Shown: piece by piece, positions 23,319 to 34,378 of the stretch
Layout: each line of letters opens with the position of its first letter
How positions within the stretch are numbered: position 1 is the stretch's first letter
Origin: Cryptomeria japonica
Lineage: Eukaryota > Streptophyta > Pinopsida > Cupressales > Cupressaceae
Direction: 5' to 3'
Length of the DNA stretch: 64,000 nt
NCBI RefSeq assembly: GCF_030272615.1
Contig: NC_081405.1
Span: forward strand, 653,752,920-653,816,919
The notes under the pieces: generated by a model
Seen by the model: the letters and a program-made list of their open reading frames with translations, nothing else
Database searches by the model: none
What the model was told of the DNA's origin: nothing
Program-made: the position numbers and the translations under genes

Positions 23319-24352
23319 TTTTACCACCCTTGATGTTGTTCTGGTTCAAAATAACTACCACTAGAAGACAAAAACCGTTCAACCAAACAGTTATATCAAA
23401 CATTTTACAATCCTTATTCCTCATTCAAATATGTCTTATTCCATCTATTGTATTCTTCATTAGATGGTCATTCATAACTTATGACCTTATCAACTTTTTC
23501 TCTATATGGTGTGTACTTAACAACTACTTGATTTGAATCTCTTTCAAATGATTCAAAAAATGTCCCTGTGGCAGTTATTTTGTACATGCTATCCTCTAGC
23601 ATATCAATGTTCAGCCCTTCACAAATTAACCCTACTTGGGTGCTGATGACTCTCTTTGCCTCCTCTTTCAAAAATTGCAAAGGCTTAACTGCCCCATTTT
23701 CATCCTCAATATCTAGCAAAAGTGTTTCACTTACCACATTGAAATTTCTCATCAACCCCCTTATCTTTCTTTCTATATTCTCTGGCAAAATTTGGGCCCC
23801 CTGCATTGATTTTACCAACAAATAAGTTGGTTGGAGTGTAGGTGGCCTCTCAACATGATATTTGGAAGACATAGTCATTATTTTGATCTTGTTTCCCCTA
23901 TGCAACCACTTTGTGAACAAGGGAACCCCTATCTCTGTATCTTTATCAAATTTTTTGAACATCATCAAATAATAAAGAATACAAAGAAGGAATGCTATTA
24001 AGTCTACTATCAACTTTTTCATTTAAAAAAGTTAGCACTGAGCTAACTATCTCCTTTTTTTGACAAGAAGACTTATCTCCTAATTCCTTTAGCTTATTTT
24101 CTAATTCAATAATTCTCTCGAAGAGCTGGGCTTTAGCTAGATCACCAGATCTAGTGGATTCAAGCTCGTCATCATCATATGGTACCAATTATATATTGGG
24201 AATATCAGCATTGCTATCAGGTTGAAATGCTTTTTCTTCATTGGTAATAGGAAAAGATTTGGATGTTGATGGCAATGATGTCCCTGTAAGTGCAGAAGAG
24301 GATACTCTTATCTATCCTTTCTCAAGAATTTTCACTTTGGTTTGCAACTCTA
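23319..24352 (-). pseudogene. H2 accessory region, C-terminal piece
   Basis: Second copy of the T accessory protein, C-terminal end. Fragment 24188-23946 begins 'MVPYDDDELESTRSGDLAKA' and has a coiled-coil stretch 'ERIIELENKLKELGDKSS'. Fragment 24022-23468 holds 'GVPLFTKWLHRGNKIKIM', 'YHVERPPTLQPTYLLVKS' and 'LNIDMLEDSMYKITATGTFF', ending at a TAA at 23468. T lacks everything after 'SETLLL', so only H2 shows the true C-terminus, about 100 residues longer. The two fragments overlap in different frames, so at least one frameshift is present. N was inserted at 24353, splitting this piece from the next at 31939. Function unknown. Confidence 0.6.
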
Positions 24353-25476
24353 TATTGGCATTTTTTATGTGTATGTTGTGATTGTCATTGATGGACACAC
24401 ACTTTCTTTGAGATCACTTTTTATGTATGAGTTATGCTCAACTAGTATTTGTTCCAAACTGGTATTATGTATTATAGTCTTTAGGCTATCAGTGTTTTGC
24501 AGAAAGTGTTTACCGATCTCAAGCGGTATGAAGACCTCAAGTGATTTGAGGATCTCAAGTGGTATGAAGGAACTGAAGCGGTTTTCACAGTCTTCATTTT
24601 TGGACAACCAGTAATCAGTTTAATGTTTGAACTGGTAATACTTTGTGATGAGTTACCAATCGGTATTTTTGTGATGACTTACTATCCACCGACACTTTGA
24701 TGGTGATTTTGTGTCATGTTATCAAATGTGTCTAGATGCAATGAACCTAAGAACTTGCAATGTAATCATATTGGACCAACATGAAATCATTCCTTTTAAG
24801 GACATCATTTCTAGGGTTTTAGAAGGTGTAGTTGTTAGGGTTTTTGGTGGTTGATGATTTTTTGTATGTGCGATCTTAGAAGAGAAGATCAAGTCTGTGT
24901 GCTATAACAGAGTGTGGATCTACTAAAGACTGAAGTAATGCTGAAATGCATTAGCAATGAGATATCATGGATCTAACCAAGTAGACTGTGCTATTTGCTA
25001 GATCATTCACTTGTTGATTACTCACATCTTTGACAAGTCTAAAACCCTTAACCGAGTAGGCCCAGAAAAGTCTTTGTAAATCCTCTAACAACGTGGTTCA
25101 CATCTGTGGATCTGAAATCCTGTCACAAGGTAGTCTTTAATCAAACTTATCTCCTAACAGAGATTGAGATTCCTAACAGGATCTGTTTTGGTGAAGAACA
25201 TTGTATGACCTTAACCGGTCTGGTTACTATTCTGTAGATAATTACTTGTGAGTTTCATCTCACCATGGTTTTTCCCATTTGGGTTTCCACATCAAAATCT
25301 CTTGTGTTATGGTGATTGTGCTTCTGTGGGTGAATGCCTTATTTGTTGTTTGGTTTTCATTTGTGTTAACCGGTTTGTTAGTAAAATTGTTATAATGATT
25401 TACTGCTCAACTGTTTAAATGTTTAAGTTCAGTATTTTTGGTATACTAATTCACCCCCCCCTCTTAGTTTTCATCA
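24353..25476 (+). repeat. N 5' LTR (1,124 bp)
   Basis: Begins TATTGGCATTTTTT (TG changed to TA) and ends TTTTCATCA. Near its end are the shared blocks 'CCATGGTTTTTCCCATTTGG' (25263-25282) and 'ATTCACCCCCCCCTCTTAG' (25449-25467). It matches 30803-31938 across its length. ORFs inside it are not coding. Confidence 0.88.
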
Positions 25477-25478
25477 AT

Positions 25479-25491
25479 TGGTATCTGAGCC
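25479..25491 (+). promoter_or_regulatory. N primer binding site
   Basis: TGGTATCTGAGCC, one base from the initiator tRNA-Met complement TGGTATCAGAGCC, two bases after the LTR end. Confidence 0.8.
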
Positions 25492-25526
25492 AACCTTTCT
25501 ATTAGTTTAACCACTTGGAAAGAGAT

Positions 25527-26786
25527 ATGGGGGAATACACTATGAGGGAACTTACTTATCGGCTCATTCAGACTGAGAAACTAATGGAGCTAACTAAAAA
25601 TAGTTCCTCTGATGAAGCAGACATGGAAGCCCTAGTTGAAGAAGTTGAAAAGCTGAATGAGTCTAATGCCAACCTAAGAAGGGAAATTGAAGGACTAACT
25701 ATCAGGATGTGTCAAGAGCTTGAGAACTAGAGAAAAGTCGAAGATCTGGTAAAAGACAAAGATCATGAGATCTCCAAGATGAAGCAAGAAATTAGTGGAC
25801 TTACCACTCATCTCCAAGAGAGCAAAGTGGAAAAAGAGGAAATGCAAGGTGAAATAAACATGGCTATTTCTGAGAATGCAACCTTGAAGGAATCCAATGC
25901 TACTATTACCAAAGAACTCATTGAGTCAAAGGAAATACTTGCCAAATTCAATAAGAGCACTGTTAAAGTAGAACAAAAGATTGAATCAGCAAAACCAGTG
26001 AAGAATACCACTAGACTTGGTTTTTCTGGTTATGAGGAAGGTGAGACCTCTGGAACAAAAGATGGAGCATCAAAGAAGCAACCGACACCATAGGATAAAG
26101 GAAAGAAAAATTTCAAACCTGTTTGCTTTAATTGTCTTAAGGAAGGACATTCTGCTAATGTATGTAGAAACAAGGCTTACAATAACTTTCCTTACTTTCT
26201 AAACAATAAGCCTATATCCAATAGATTTAATGGAAATTGTTATGCATGCAACATGTATGGGCATAGAGCATTTGAATGTAGGTCTATCATGCACAACACT
26301 GGAAGGTATCCTCAAAGGAGTCAAGGAGTCTTTCCTGAACCCTCTAGGAATCGGAATCCAAACCGGTTTAATACCTATAATCATCAGTCCAGAAGCGGTG
26401 GCTATCAAGTGGCAACCGGATGGAGAGCAACCTGTTTGATCTGTCATGGTAGTGGTCACACAGCTACAACATGTAGAAGGAAGAATGGAAACATAAATAA
26501 TGGACCTTGGAGAGCACCTGGAATGGTTTTCTATCATTGCAACAAACTGGGACATACAACAAGATTCTGCAGAACTAGAAAGAATATATCGGATGATATA
26601 CCGGTCACTCCGAAAGGAAAGATTGATGGTGAAATTGTTCAAGCAAATATGAAGAAAACCTGGAAAAAGAAGCCAGAAGAAGTGTCTCTAGAAGAACCGG
26701 TTTCTACACCTGGTGTGGAAATCTCTAAACCAACAAACTATGGTATAGGAAAGCTTAGGGGGAAACAAATCAGTAAAATATTTTGA
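25527..26786 (+). pseudogene. N ORF1: coiled coil plus CCHC zinc knuckles, gag-like
   Basis: 420 codons in one frame from the ATG at 25527, interrupted only by TAG at 25728-25730 and 26091-26093. Residues 1 to about 190 are a charged, heptad-like coiled coil ('YRLIQTEKLMELTKNSS' region onward). Then come CX2CX4HX4C knuckles CFNCLKEGHSANVC, CYACNMYGHRAFEC and CLICHGSGHTATTC, and a fourth, YHCNKLGHTTRFC, that has lost its first Cys. Knuckles bind RNA in retroelement Gags. The UBN2 capsid-type domain seen in P, E2 and E4 is absent, so this is an unusual Gag, or only its nucleocapsid part. A Lys/Pro-rich tail follows. It lies right after the primer site. Confidence 0.78.
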
Positions 26787-27183
26787 ACCCCCAGTTTACA
26801 CCGGTAAAAGACCTTAACTAGTATGTGATACCTGTCAATTGGCAGAAGACCGGAGACAGTAAAAGGCAAATTAGGGTTTACGCCCTAATGATGGAGCATT
26901 TATTATGGTAGGTGGAGAATTCATTTTAAATGGATTTTCAAGTCATTTTCACTTATCACTTTTTAAGCGAAGAATTTTTCAAGTGCAGAGCGACAAAAGA
27001 CGATTTATCTTGCAATTCAAAGAGATTTCAAAATCTTGAAGAAGAATTTGAAGATAACATCAATCGGTCAAGTGTAGAACTCAAAGCCGTAACCCAGCAA
27101 CTAAAGTGGCGAGTGGTGAAGAGGAATTTGCAAGCCCTAAATCTCAACTTTCAAAGGTATTTTTCAAAGTTTCTCTATTTATC
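26787..27183 (+). other. N spacer between ORF1 and ORF2
   Basis: About 400 bases with no supported ORF. It contains 'CACCGG' and 'GACCGGAGACAG' motifs and a near-palindrome 'TTAGGGTTTACGCCCTAA' at 26872-26889. It could be a leader for ORF2; no promoter is identified. Confidence 0.4.
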
Positions 27184-30100
27184 ATGGCTTTAGCATTGCA
27201 CTCTAGTTCTAGTACACCCATTCATTCAGTAGATTTCATCCAACGGAAGGCAAAATATAATGCACTATCCCAATACCCGCTGGTGTTATAGTAGAGGAAG
27301 GTATTTCGGATTACATTGACTATAAAATTGAAGACCTGGGATCTCTAGTGATTCATTCTCAATTGAGTTTGTTCTGCAGAAAGGACAAGAAGATCAAACC
27401 GGAATTCAGCATCTTGGAAAGGAAGAAGCTTCACAATGCGGTCTATTTCCTTGAAGAATTCACAGATGATCACATCCGCATCATTCTAAGGAGAGTGCAC
27501 AGTGATAAAATGTATTTGGAGTGGACACATCACATCACATCGGAAGCGATTCATGTCGTCACCGGTTTCTGTAACATTGGAGAAGTGCTAGCCCTAAGGA
27601 AGATTAGTAGGACCGAAATGACCAAGCTCACCAGTTCTGTGAGAGACCAATAGGCAATAACCATCAATAGAATCAATACCATCAAGGACAATCTGGTCAA
27701 GTATGCCTGCATGGTGATAGGTTACTGGACATTCCATGCGAGCAAAATTAACTCTGTCTCTGCTGCAGCGGTAAATGCTGGCTACAGGATGATATTGGAA
27801 GATGCCTCATTTGATTTATGCACCTGTATGTAAAGGAAGCTACTGGTGAACCTAAAGTCAATCAAATAGGACAATGCCTTGATATTTAAATTTAGACAAC
27901 TATTGTTTGGATTGTTCTTCTACTTCCAAGGCTACTTTCCAGGAGTCGATGATATTCAGTGGTCTACTGACCAATCGGTTACAAAGCAAATCAGGGAAAA
28001 TCTTCAAGCAGTTGGAATCGATTATCCTGAAGTCTTGAACAAATACTTTGATGAGTTTAGATGCAAGATGAGCCAAAGGGTGAGAATATCTGGTGATATT
28101 GTCAAGAAGTATGAAGAGGACATCTGCTTTATCATCAAAGTAGATAAGTGCATAATGGAGGCTGTTGAGCCTAGAAAGGAAGAAGTGGAGCCTATGGGTT
28201 ATGAGGTGATGTACGACATGCTAGATGGGTATGATTCTGCCCTACTTGCCTCACCGCTTGATCCTAAAATGAAGAGAATTGACACCTATCTGGAAAGATT
28301 TACACCGGTTAAGGAGCCCTCCATGAAAAAAGGAAAGGTAGTACCATCTGTATCAGCACTGGTTACTTCAGCAAGTCTTAAAGTGACCAAGTGGTCACCG
28401 GCAAAGAATAAAATGGAAGATGCACCCACCAAAGTATTTGAGAGAAAGCAGAAGACAAAAGGCAACACACCGGACTCAGAAGATACAAAATTTGAAGAAA
28501 AGCCTAAGAAGACTAGGCAAACAAGAAAGAAGATAAAGACAACCAGCAATGAACCGGCATCATCAACACTAGTAAATATTAATATTTCCTCTTACAAACC
28601 TTTGACACATTGTCAAAGAACTATTAACAACATTAGGAGAAAAGTGTTGAGTGATTTGGTAGATTGTTTTGATGATTTGAATGATAATGAGAAGGAGGAA
28701 GTAGAATAGGAAGTCATTCGATATTTATGTATTAATGACCGGTCACCATCAGAAATTAAATCTGTGACCTCAAATTCTTTATATAATTCTTTAGACAACA
28801 AATGGCGCATTGCCATAGAAAAGGATCAGGAGATAAGAGATGAAATATTTGCTCAACATTTTCCTAATGTGTCTAATTCTGAACTTTATGAAGTTATGGA
28901 AAAATATAAAGGCCTCTTCTTTATGCGAAGAAGAAGACTCTTGTTGCTAGAAGGGAAAGTCCTTGAGGTGGTAAAAGATACCCACTCTCATGCCTAGATA
29001 GCTCTGAGATTGTACCAAGTGTCCAAAGCCAACAAAAAGGCTGAACAAGAAATGGAAATAGCAAAACTGGATGAGGTGTATAACAATGAAGGAGAATAGG
29101 TCATTGAGAAAATGGACCCTATTGATGTTGATGCTTTGGACAGTGAAGATGTTACTCCAGATACACCAACAAAAATGGTAGGACAAGAGAAACAAGACGA
29201 AGAGAAAAGAAAAAAGGAAGAGGAGAAGAGAAATGAAGAAGAGAAGAGAAAAGAGGAAGAGAAGAGAAAACAAGAAGAGAAGAGAAATGAAGAGGAGAAG
29301 AAGAAGAAGGAAGAAGAGAAGAAACAGGAAGAGGAGAAGAAGAAGAAGGAAGAAGAGAAGAAACAGGAAGAGTAGAAGAAGAAGAAGGAAGAAGATAAGA
29401 AACAGGAAGAGGAGAAGAAGAAGAAGGAAGAAGACAAGAGATAAGAAGAGGAGAAGAAGAAGAAGGAAGAGGAGAAGAAATAGGAAGAGGAGAAGAAGAA
29501 GAAGAAGGAAGAGGAGAGGAAAGAAGAAGAGAAATGGAAAGAAGAAGAAAGGAAGAAGGAAGAAGAGAAAAGAAAGAAAGAAGCTGAGGAGTAGAAGAAG
29601 GCAGAAGAATGTAAGCAAAAATCCAAGGAAAAGGAGGAAGAGGAAAAGAGTGTACATGTAGAGACCCCAAAGGCAACCAGTGGTAAAGCCAAACTGGTTG
29701 ACATCACTAGTCCCATTGACCTCCAGTCTGCAAATGAAACAAAGCTACTGCAAAGTATTAAGCTTGCTCAAGAGCGATTGGAAGAACTAAGGAGGAAAAA
29801 GGAGGAAGATGTGATTCAAACTGCAGTGGAAACTCTCACCAGTTTGATTCTCGGTACCATTCTCCCAAGTACCGATTCCTCTCTAGCTCAATTGAAGCTC
29901 CTATGCACAGTTGTAGAGGACCAAGTGCAATGTCTGGAAGATGTTACTGAAGCCAATACTCAAAAGAAGCATCAAAATGCTCTGAACACTGCCATGGTGA
30001 AGAAGTTGAATGAGCTCTAGTCCAAACTTCAGAAGGCACAGAAGGACATAAGAGATGCTCTAGATGAGGGGAATCTACTACTCAGTAAGATATGTCAACC

Positions 30101-30524
30101 TCATCTATTATGTGATGATGTGCTTGCTTAGAAAGACAAAATGCAAACTGATTTGCAGACATACATAAGCACCTTCAAGACGCCCTATGATTCCTTTGCT
30201 GCATATGGGAAAACCATTCACTGATTTCAATTCCAGTCAGCAAGAATAGAGTTAGAGATCAGCAATCGGACACAAGACTTGCAGGAACTTCAACTGTTTC
30301 TACTACCCAGACTGCAAATACTTCAAAAATGGTATCTCAATCTGGATGCCTTAACAGTCACTCAAGAGATGAGTACCCTGGACGCCATGGAGGAACAGGT
30401 ATCCCAGATGCAAATGAAGAGTGAGGTTGCTACCTCATTGCTTGAGTCATGGTCTTTATCCATGAAGACATTTATGCAGGACTTTAAATCAACTTTTGAC
30501 AAGTTTCACTCTTTATTGTCATAA
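27184..30524 (+). pseudogene. N ORF2: ~1,110-codon protein of unknown function
   Basis: From ATG 27184 ('MALALHSSSSTPIHSVDFIQ') to TAA 30522-30524. After one apparent 1-bp deletion near 27278, a single frame runs 3.2 kb broken only by stops: TAG at 27651, 27867, 28707, 28995, 29097, 29373, 29481, 29592, 30018 and 30129; TAA at 27831 and 29442; TGA at 30222. Layout: a well-formed N-terminal region of about 340 residues ('RRVHSDKMYLEWTHHITSEA', 'LLFGLFFYFQGYFPGVDDIQ', 'RVRISGDIVKKYEEDICFII'); a basic Lys/Pro/Thr linker; 'SLYNSLDNKWRIAIEKDQEI'; a Glu/Lys tract (29200-29640); and a C-terminal helical part ending 'FMQDFKSTFDKFHSLLS'. I recognise no enzyme motif. It could be a captured host gene or a particle protein; both are inference. 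Confidence 0.65.
29170..29640 (+). repeat. Purine-only repeat coding Glu/Lys-rich tract of N ORF2
   Basis: About 470 bases, almost all A and G on the plus strand, made of imperfect units of about 39 bases around 'AGGAAGAAGAGAAGAAACAGG'. It would encode a long charged helix of Lys and Glu. The units vary, and one keeps CAG (Gln) where another has TAG. The antisense Ser/Leu/Phe ORFs over this tract (28947-29716) are shadows. Confidence 0.85.
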
Positions 30525-30587
30525 ACTCTTATGATTTTAATGATAATGGAAACAAGGGTTATTCAGCTGTACTTTGTCATTGTTGGC

Positions 30588-30802
30588 AAAGGGGGGTAGT
30601 ATTCTGTATTTAAAATTTTTGATGCATGTTATTTATACTTTCATGTTTATCTCTATAAGGGAATTGTATACATTGTATTTTCTACAAAAGAGGTAGTGTA
30701 TATGCTTAGGGGGAGTAATTTTGATTATGGCATATTTTTGTTGTAAAACACTTAGATGTCAAAATTTTCCTAAGTGTTGCCATCAATGCCAAAGGGGGAG
30801 AT
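30588..30802 (+). promoter_or_regulatory. N multiple polypurine tracts
   Basis: AAAGGGGGG at 30588-30596, AAAAGAGG at 30686-30693, AGGGGGAG at 30708-30715 and AAAGGGGGAGA at 30791-30801 precede the 3' LTR. The last directly abuts TGTTGGC and should prime plus-strand DNA. Multiple tracts here are a known feature of Sireviruses. Confidence 0.75.
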
Positions 30803-31938
30803 TGTTGGCATTTTTTATGTTTATGTTGTGATTGTCATTGATGGACACACACTTTCTTTGAGATCACTTTTTATGTATGATTTATGCTCAACCGGTATAT
30901 GTTCCAAACCGGTATTATGTATTATAGTCTTTAGGCTATTAGTGTTTTGCAGAAAGTGTTTACCGATCTCAAGTGGTATGAAGACCTTAAGCAGTTCAAG
31001 GATCTCAAGTGGTATGAAGGAGCTAAAGCGGCAGTTATCATTTTCCCAGTCTTCATTTTTGGACAACCGGTAATTGGTTTAATGTTTGAACCGGTAATAC
31101 TTTGTGATGAGTTACCAACCAGTATTTTTGTGATGAGTTACCATCCACCGACACTTTGATGGTGATTTTGTGCCATGTTATCAAATGTTTCTAGATGTAG
31201 TGAACCTAGGAACTTGCAATGTAATCCTATTGGACTGACATGAAATCAAATTCCTTTTAAGGACATCATGTCTAGGGTTTTAGAAGGTGTAGTTGTTAGG
31301 GTTTTTGGTGGTTGATGAGTTTTTATATGTGGGATCTTAGAAGAGAAGATTGAGTCTGTGTGCTGTAACAGAGTGTGGATTTACTAAAGACTAAAGTAAT
31401 GCTGAAATGCATTAGCAATGAGCTATCATGGATCTAACCAAGTAGACTGTGCTATTTGCTAGATCATTCACTTGTTGATTACTCACATCTTTGACAAGTC
31501 TGAAACCCTTAACTGGGTAGGCCTAGTAAAGCCTTTGTAAATCCTCTAACAAGGTGGTTCACATCTGTCGATTTGAAATCCTCTCACAAGGTAGTCTTTA
31601 ATCAGACTTATCTCCTAACAAAGATTGAGATTCCTAACATGATCTGTTCTGGTGAAGAACATTGTATGACCTTAACTAGTCTGGTTATTATTCTGCAGAT
31701 AGTTACTTATGAGTTTCATCTCATCGTGGTTTTTCCCATTTGGGTTTCCACTTAAAAATCTCTTGTGTTATGGTGATTGTGCTTCTGTGGGTGAATGCCT
31801 TATTTGTTGTTTGGTTTGCATTTGTGTTAACCGGTTTGTTAGTAAAATTGTTATGCCGGTTTACTGCTCAACTGTTTAAGTGTTTAAGTTCAGTATTTTT
31901 TGGTATACTAATTCACCCTCCCCTCTTAGTATTCATCT
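30803..31938 (+). repeat. N 3' LTR (1,136 bp)
   Basis: Begins TGTTGGCATTTTTT and ends at 'TATTCATCT' near 31938; the exact last base is uncertain. It is the partner of 24353-25476, with small substitutions and a few indels. The shared block 'ATTCACCCTCCCCTCTTAG' is at 31911-31929. Confidence 0.85.
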
Positions 31939-32324
31939 TGACACACCTCTTTTGAACTACACTATAATCATTGAAAAGCTTGTCAAACTTTCTCACTAGC
32001 TCTACTTTTTCCATGGCTTCCCTCTTTGCAGACTCATGAGCCAATTTGGTGACATCAACATTCAACTTTGTAGCTTCCACACTTGATGTGTCAGATGCTC
32101 TTCTTATAATAAGGCTTCCTTTTAAGTTGGGATTTATGTCACTAATGTTAGGCTTTCTAGGTCCTTCTTCTAATGCCCATATTGCCAAGTTTGTATAATC
32201 ATCTATGAATTCCAATCCTTTTAATGCCAAACTTCCTTCTTCCTCTGAACCTAATTGTTGGTCCTTTCATTTCCTAATTGCATCAAATCCCACTGCATAT
32301 GCTATATCCCATTTTGGTAAAATT
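31939..32324 (-). pseudogene. H2 accessory region, second piece
   Basis: Matches T at about 10593-10975. The minus strand encodes 'MALKGLEFIDDYTNLAIWAL', 'GPRKPNISDINPNLKGSLII' and 'REAMEKVELVRKFDKLFNDY' (32230-31939), a Lys/Glu-rich coiled-coil-like part. It is separated from 24352 by N and from 48696 by E3; removing both restores colinearity with T. The last 5 bases, AAATT (32320-32324), are one copy of the E3 target duplication. Confidence 0.62.
32320..32324. other. E3 target-site duplication AAATT, left copy
   Basis: AAATT precedes TGTTAG at 32325 and recurs as AAATT at 48696-48700 after CCAACA. The matched pair shows that 32325-48695 entered as, or grew within, a single insertion. Confidence 0.85.
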
Positions 32325-33265
32325 TGTTAGAATAACCGATGGACAACTGAGAGGGGGGGAGGGGGTGAATCAGTTGTCAACAAATTATATTAATCAAACC
32401 ACTTTATAACCTTTAACTGGAGCACATAAACATTGAATACTGGAATAGCAGAAACAGATACCGATAAACAATTAAACCTAAGAATGAAACATAGAATCAA
32501 CACAATGCAACCATACCACATAACACCATGATTTGTACGTGGAAAACCTAGTAAAGGGAAAAACCACAGTGCGAAGCCTACCCACAGTTTGATAATACTT
32601 CTGCAAAAAGTATGTGATACAATAAGGGGCTTGCACATGTAGGAAGGCACACTGCCTAGAGCGTACTGCTCATTACAAAGGAGTTTCACTAACTATAGAG
32701 AGGTTATAACCACCTCAATATAATTGGACAATAATCCAAAAGAATGAACTGCCAATGATAGCATCTACCATTCCTGATTACAGTCCCGGTTAAGCTTAAT
32801 ACTAGAGGCCTTTGACCTCTTACCTAAACCCAATTCGATCACCTATGATCGACGAAATCTCCTTCACATATGATATTTCATTCCATTACCATTACCACAT
32901 GATCTACAATGAGCTCTTACATCAATTTATGCAAACGCTAATTCCTAAACCAATTAGGTTGACCACCTAAAAGATATTACAATAAGATCATTACATACAT
33001 CCACAATACAATGATATGCCATGTTGTCTTTAGACAAAAACAACACTAACCAATCCATAAATCATCCCAATAACATGTAGAGAACATGTAACATGATACC
33101 GGTCCATAACTTGGACCCAAATAGATTCACCACACCAAAGTGATGTCTCCAATCAGTTGAGGTATGAACAAAGATCACCTCCTCCATCCCGAATTCCATC
33201 TAGAAGCTGCACCAACACCACTTATGCATCCTGTCAAAGATTCTCAGAAAAAGATCTACCGGTAA
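32325..33265 (-). repeat. E3 3' LTR, end portion only
   Basis: On the minus strand this is the 3' ~940 bases of an LTR ending CTAACA at 32325. It carries 'CCATAACTTGGACCCAAATAG' (about 33101-33121), which matches the E3 5' LTR near 48250 and lacks the extra 'TAGATAGGTACTGGACC' insert of the E4 LTRs. That makes it E3's own LTR. P begins at 33266, and the remaining ~280 bases of this LTR are absent. Confidence 0.82.
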
Positions 33266-34376
33266 TGTTGGTATTATGGATGTGTTGCATTAGTTTTGTA
33301 ATTGATGTCAACACTTATCCTTTTGGAGATCTACATTGTTCATTTGGCACTATGGTTATATTGGTTTACTGTTGAATTGACACTTTGTGTTCACCGGCAA
33401 GTTTAGTGACTTATGCACAGTCACCAGTATATTGTTCACCGGCAGGTTATATGGTTCATTGGCATTGATGATGACTTGTTATCATCTGGAGATCACTTGA
33501 TTGTGTCAAAGACATGGCTTGGATACTAGGTTTTGGTGTTATGGTTACTGGTCTAATCAGGTTGACATATTTGTTGTTACCAACAAATTAGTCTAGGTTA
33601 TGAACCGGTATGCATTATCTATTCTAGATCAACATGACACATTATGAAGATGATTTATTGATTGAATATTGTTGTAAATGTATTGAGCCAACATGATGCA
33701 TTGCATCAAGACTTATTTGTAATTGATTTTATTGTAATATTCTTTGTGAGCCAACCTACACATTTGGTCTTAGGTTTTGTATATATGTAAGATCTCATTT
33801 GTGAGATGAGATATGATTATGGTATGTAAGGTTATGGTATGGTACTATAACATGGTATGTGTGAATATTGAAGATCATATGAGTAGAACATAGAGAAGGT
33901 TCAAGAAAGGTTTGAAGGTGTTTATCAGAGCTTAACTGGTACTGAATCCATCATTTGAGATGATATTTTGAGTAGTACATTATTCTAGGATTTAACCATC
34001 CTACTGTAGTCATTGCGACTCCCATTTGGGCAGTGTGCTCTAGGCAGTTGGCCTTTCTGCATGTCCAGGCCCCATTTGTATACACATACTATCTACAGTA
34101 GTATCATCTAATTGTGGGTAAGGTTTCCCATCATGGTTTTTCCCCTTACAGGGTTTCCACTTCAAAATCTTTTTGTTATGTGTTGTGGATGTTGTTTCTC
34201 TTTCTGTTTCATGCATTAAGTTTCATCGATATTGATATTAACTATTAATTTGTTAACCGACATTAGGTTTGGTTTACCGATAGTAAGTATCAAGTTTGAT
34301 TAAGTTATAATTGGCTTGAAATTTATTGACAACTAATTCACCCCTCCCCCTCCCAGTTGCCTTCCAGTTCCTAACA
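33266..34376 (+). repeat. P 5' LTR (1,111 bp)
   Basis: Begins TGTTGGTATTATGG, ends AGTTCCTAACA. Contains CACCGG/ACCGGT motifs (33392, 33440, 33604), a TATA-like TATATATG at 33780, the 'CATGGTTTTTCCCC' block at 34133 and 'AATTCACCCCTCCCCCTCCC' at 34335. Confidence 0.9.
33780..33787 (+). promoter_or_regulatory. P 5' LTR candidate TATA box
   Basis: TATATATG inside 'GGTTTTGTATATATGTAAGA', conserved at 39475-39482 in the 3' LTR. Its location about 600 bases before the LTR end fits an LTR promoter; the transcription start is not known. Confidence 0.35.
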
Positions 34377-34378
34377 AT

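Larger units (their letters stand above)
24353..31938 (+). mobile_element. N: non-autonomous copia-type LTR element with two unusual ORFs
   Basis: 7.6 kb: LTR 24353-25476, initiator-Met primer site 25479-25491, ORF1 25527-26786, ORF2 27184-30524, three or more polypurine tracts, LTR 30803-31938. No protease, integrase, RT or RNase H is present, so movement would have needed enzymes from another element. The LTRs are about 95% alike by eye, younger-looking than those of P. It sits in H2: the left flank '..CAACTCTA' and right flank 'CACACCTC..' are joined in the T paralogue at about 10592. The target duplication is too altered to read with confidence. Confidence 0.85.

Noticed and set aside
28947-29716. 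Minus-strand ORFs of 170-240 codons rich in Ser, Leu and Phe, looking like membrane proteins
   Set aside because: They are antisense translations of the Glu/Lys purine repeat of N ORF2; all three frames stay open because the repeat lacks T on the plus strand.
25527-30524. TAG read as an amino acid (recoding or readthrough) in N
   Set aside because: TAG bias also occurs in P, E2, E6 and E7, whose genes have other lesions, and deamination of CAG explains it more simply.
30583-30600. TGTTGGCAAAGGGGGG as an LTR start
   Set aside because: It resembles the LTR start, but the sequence that follows does not match the 5' LTR; the true start is at 30803. It may be a duplicated polypurine/LTR junction.
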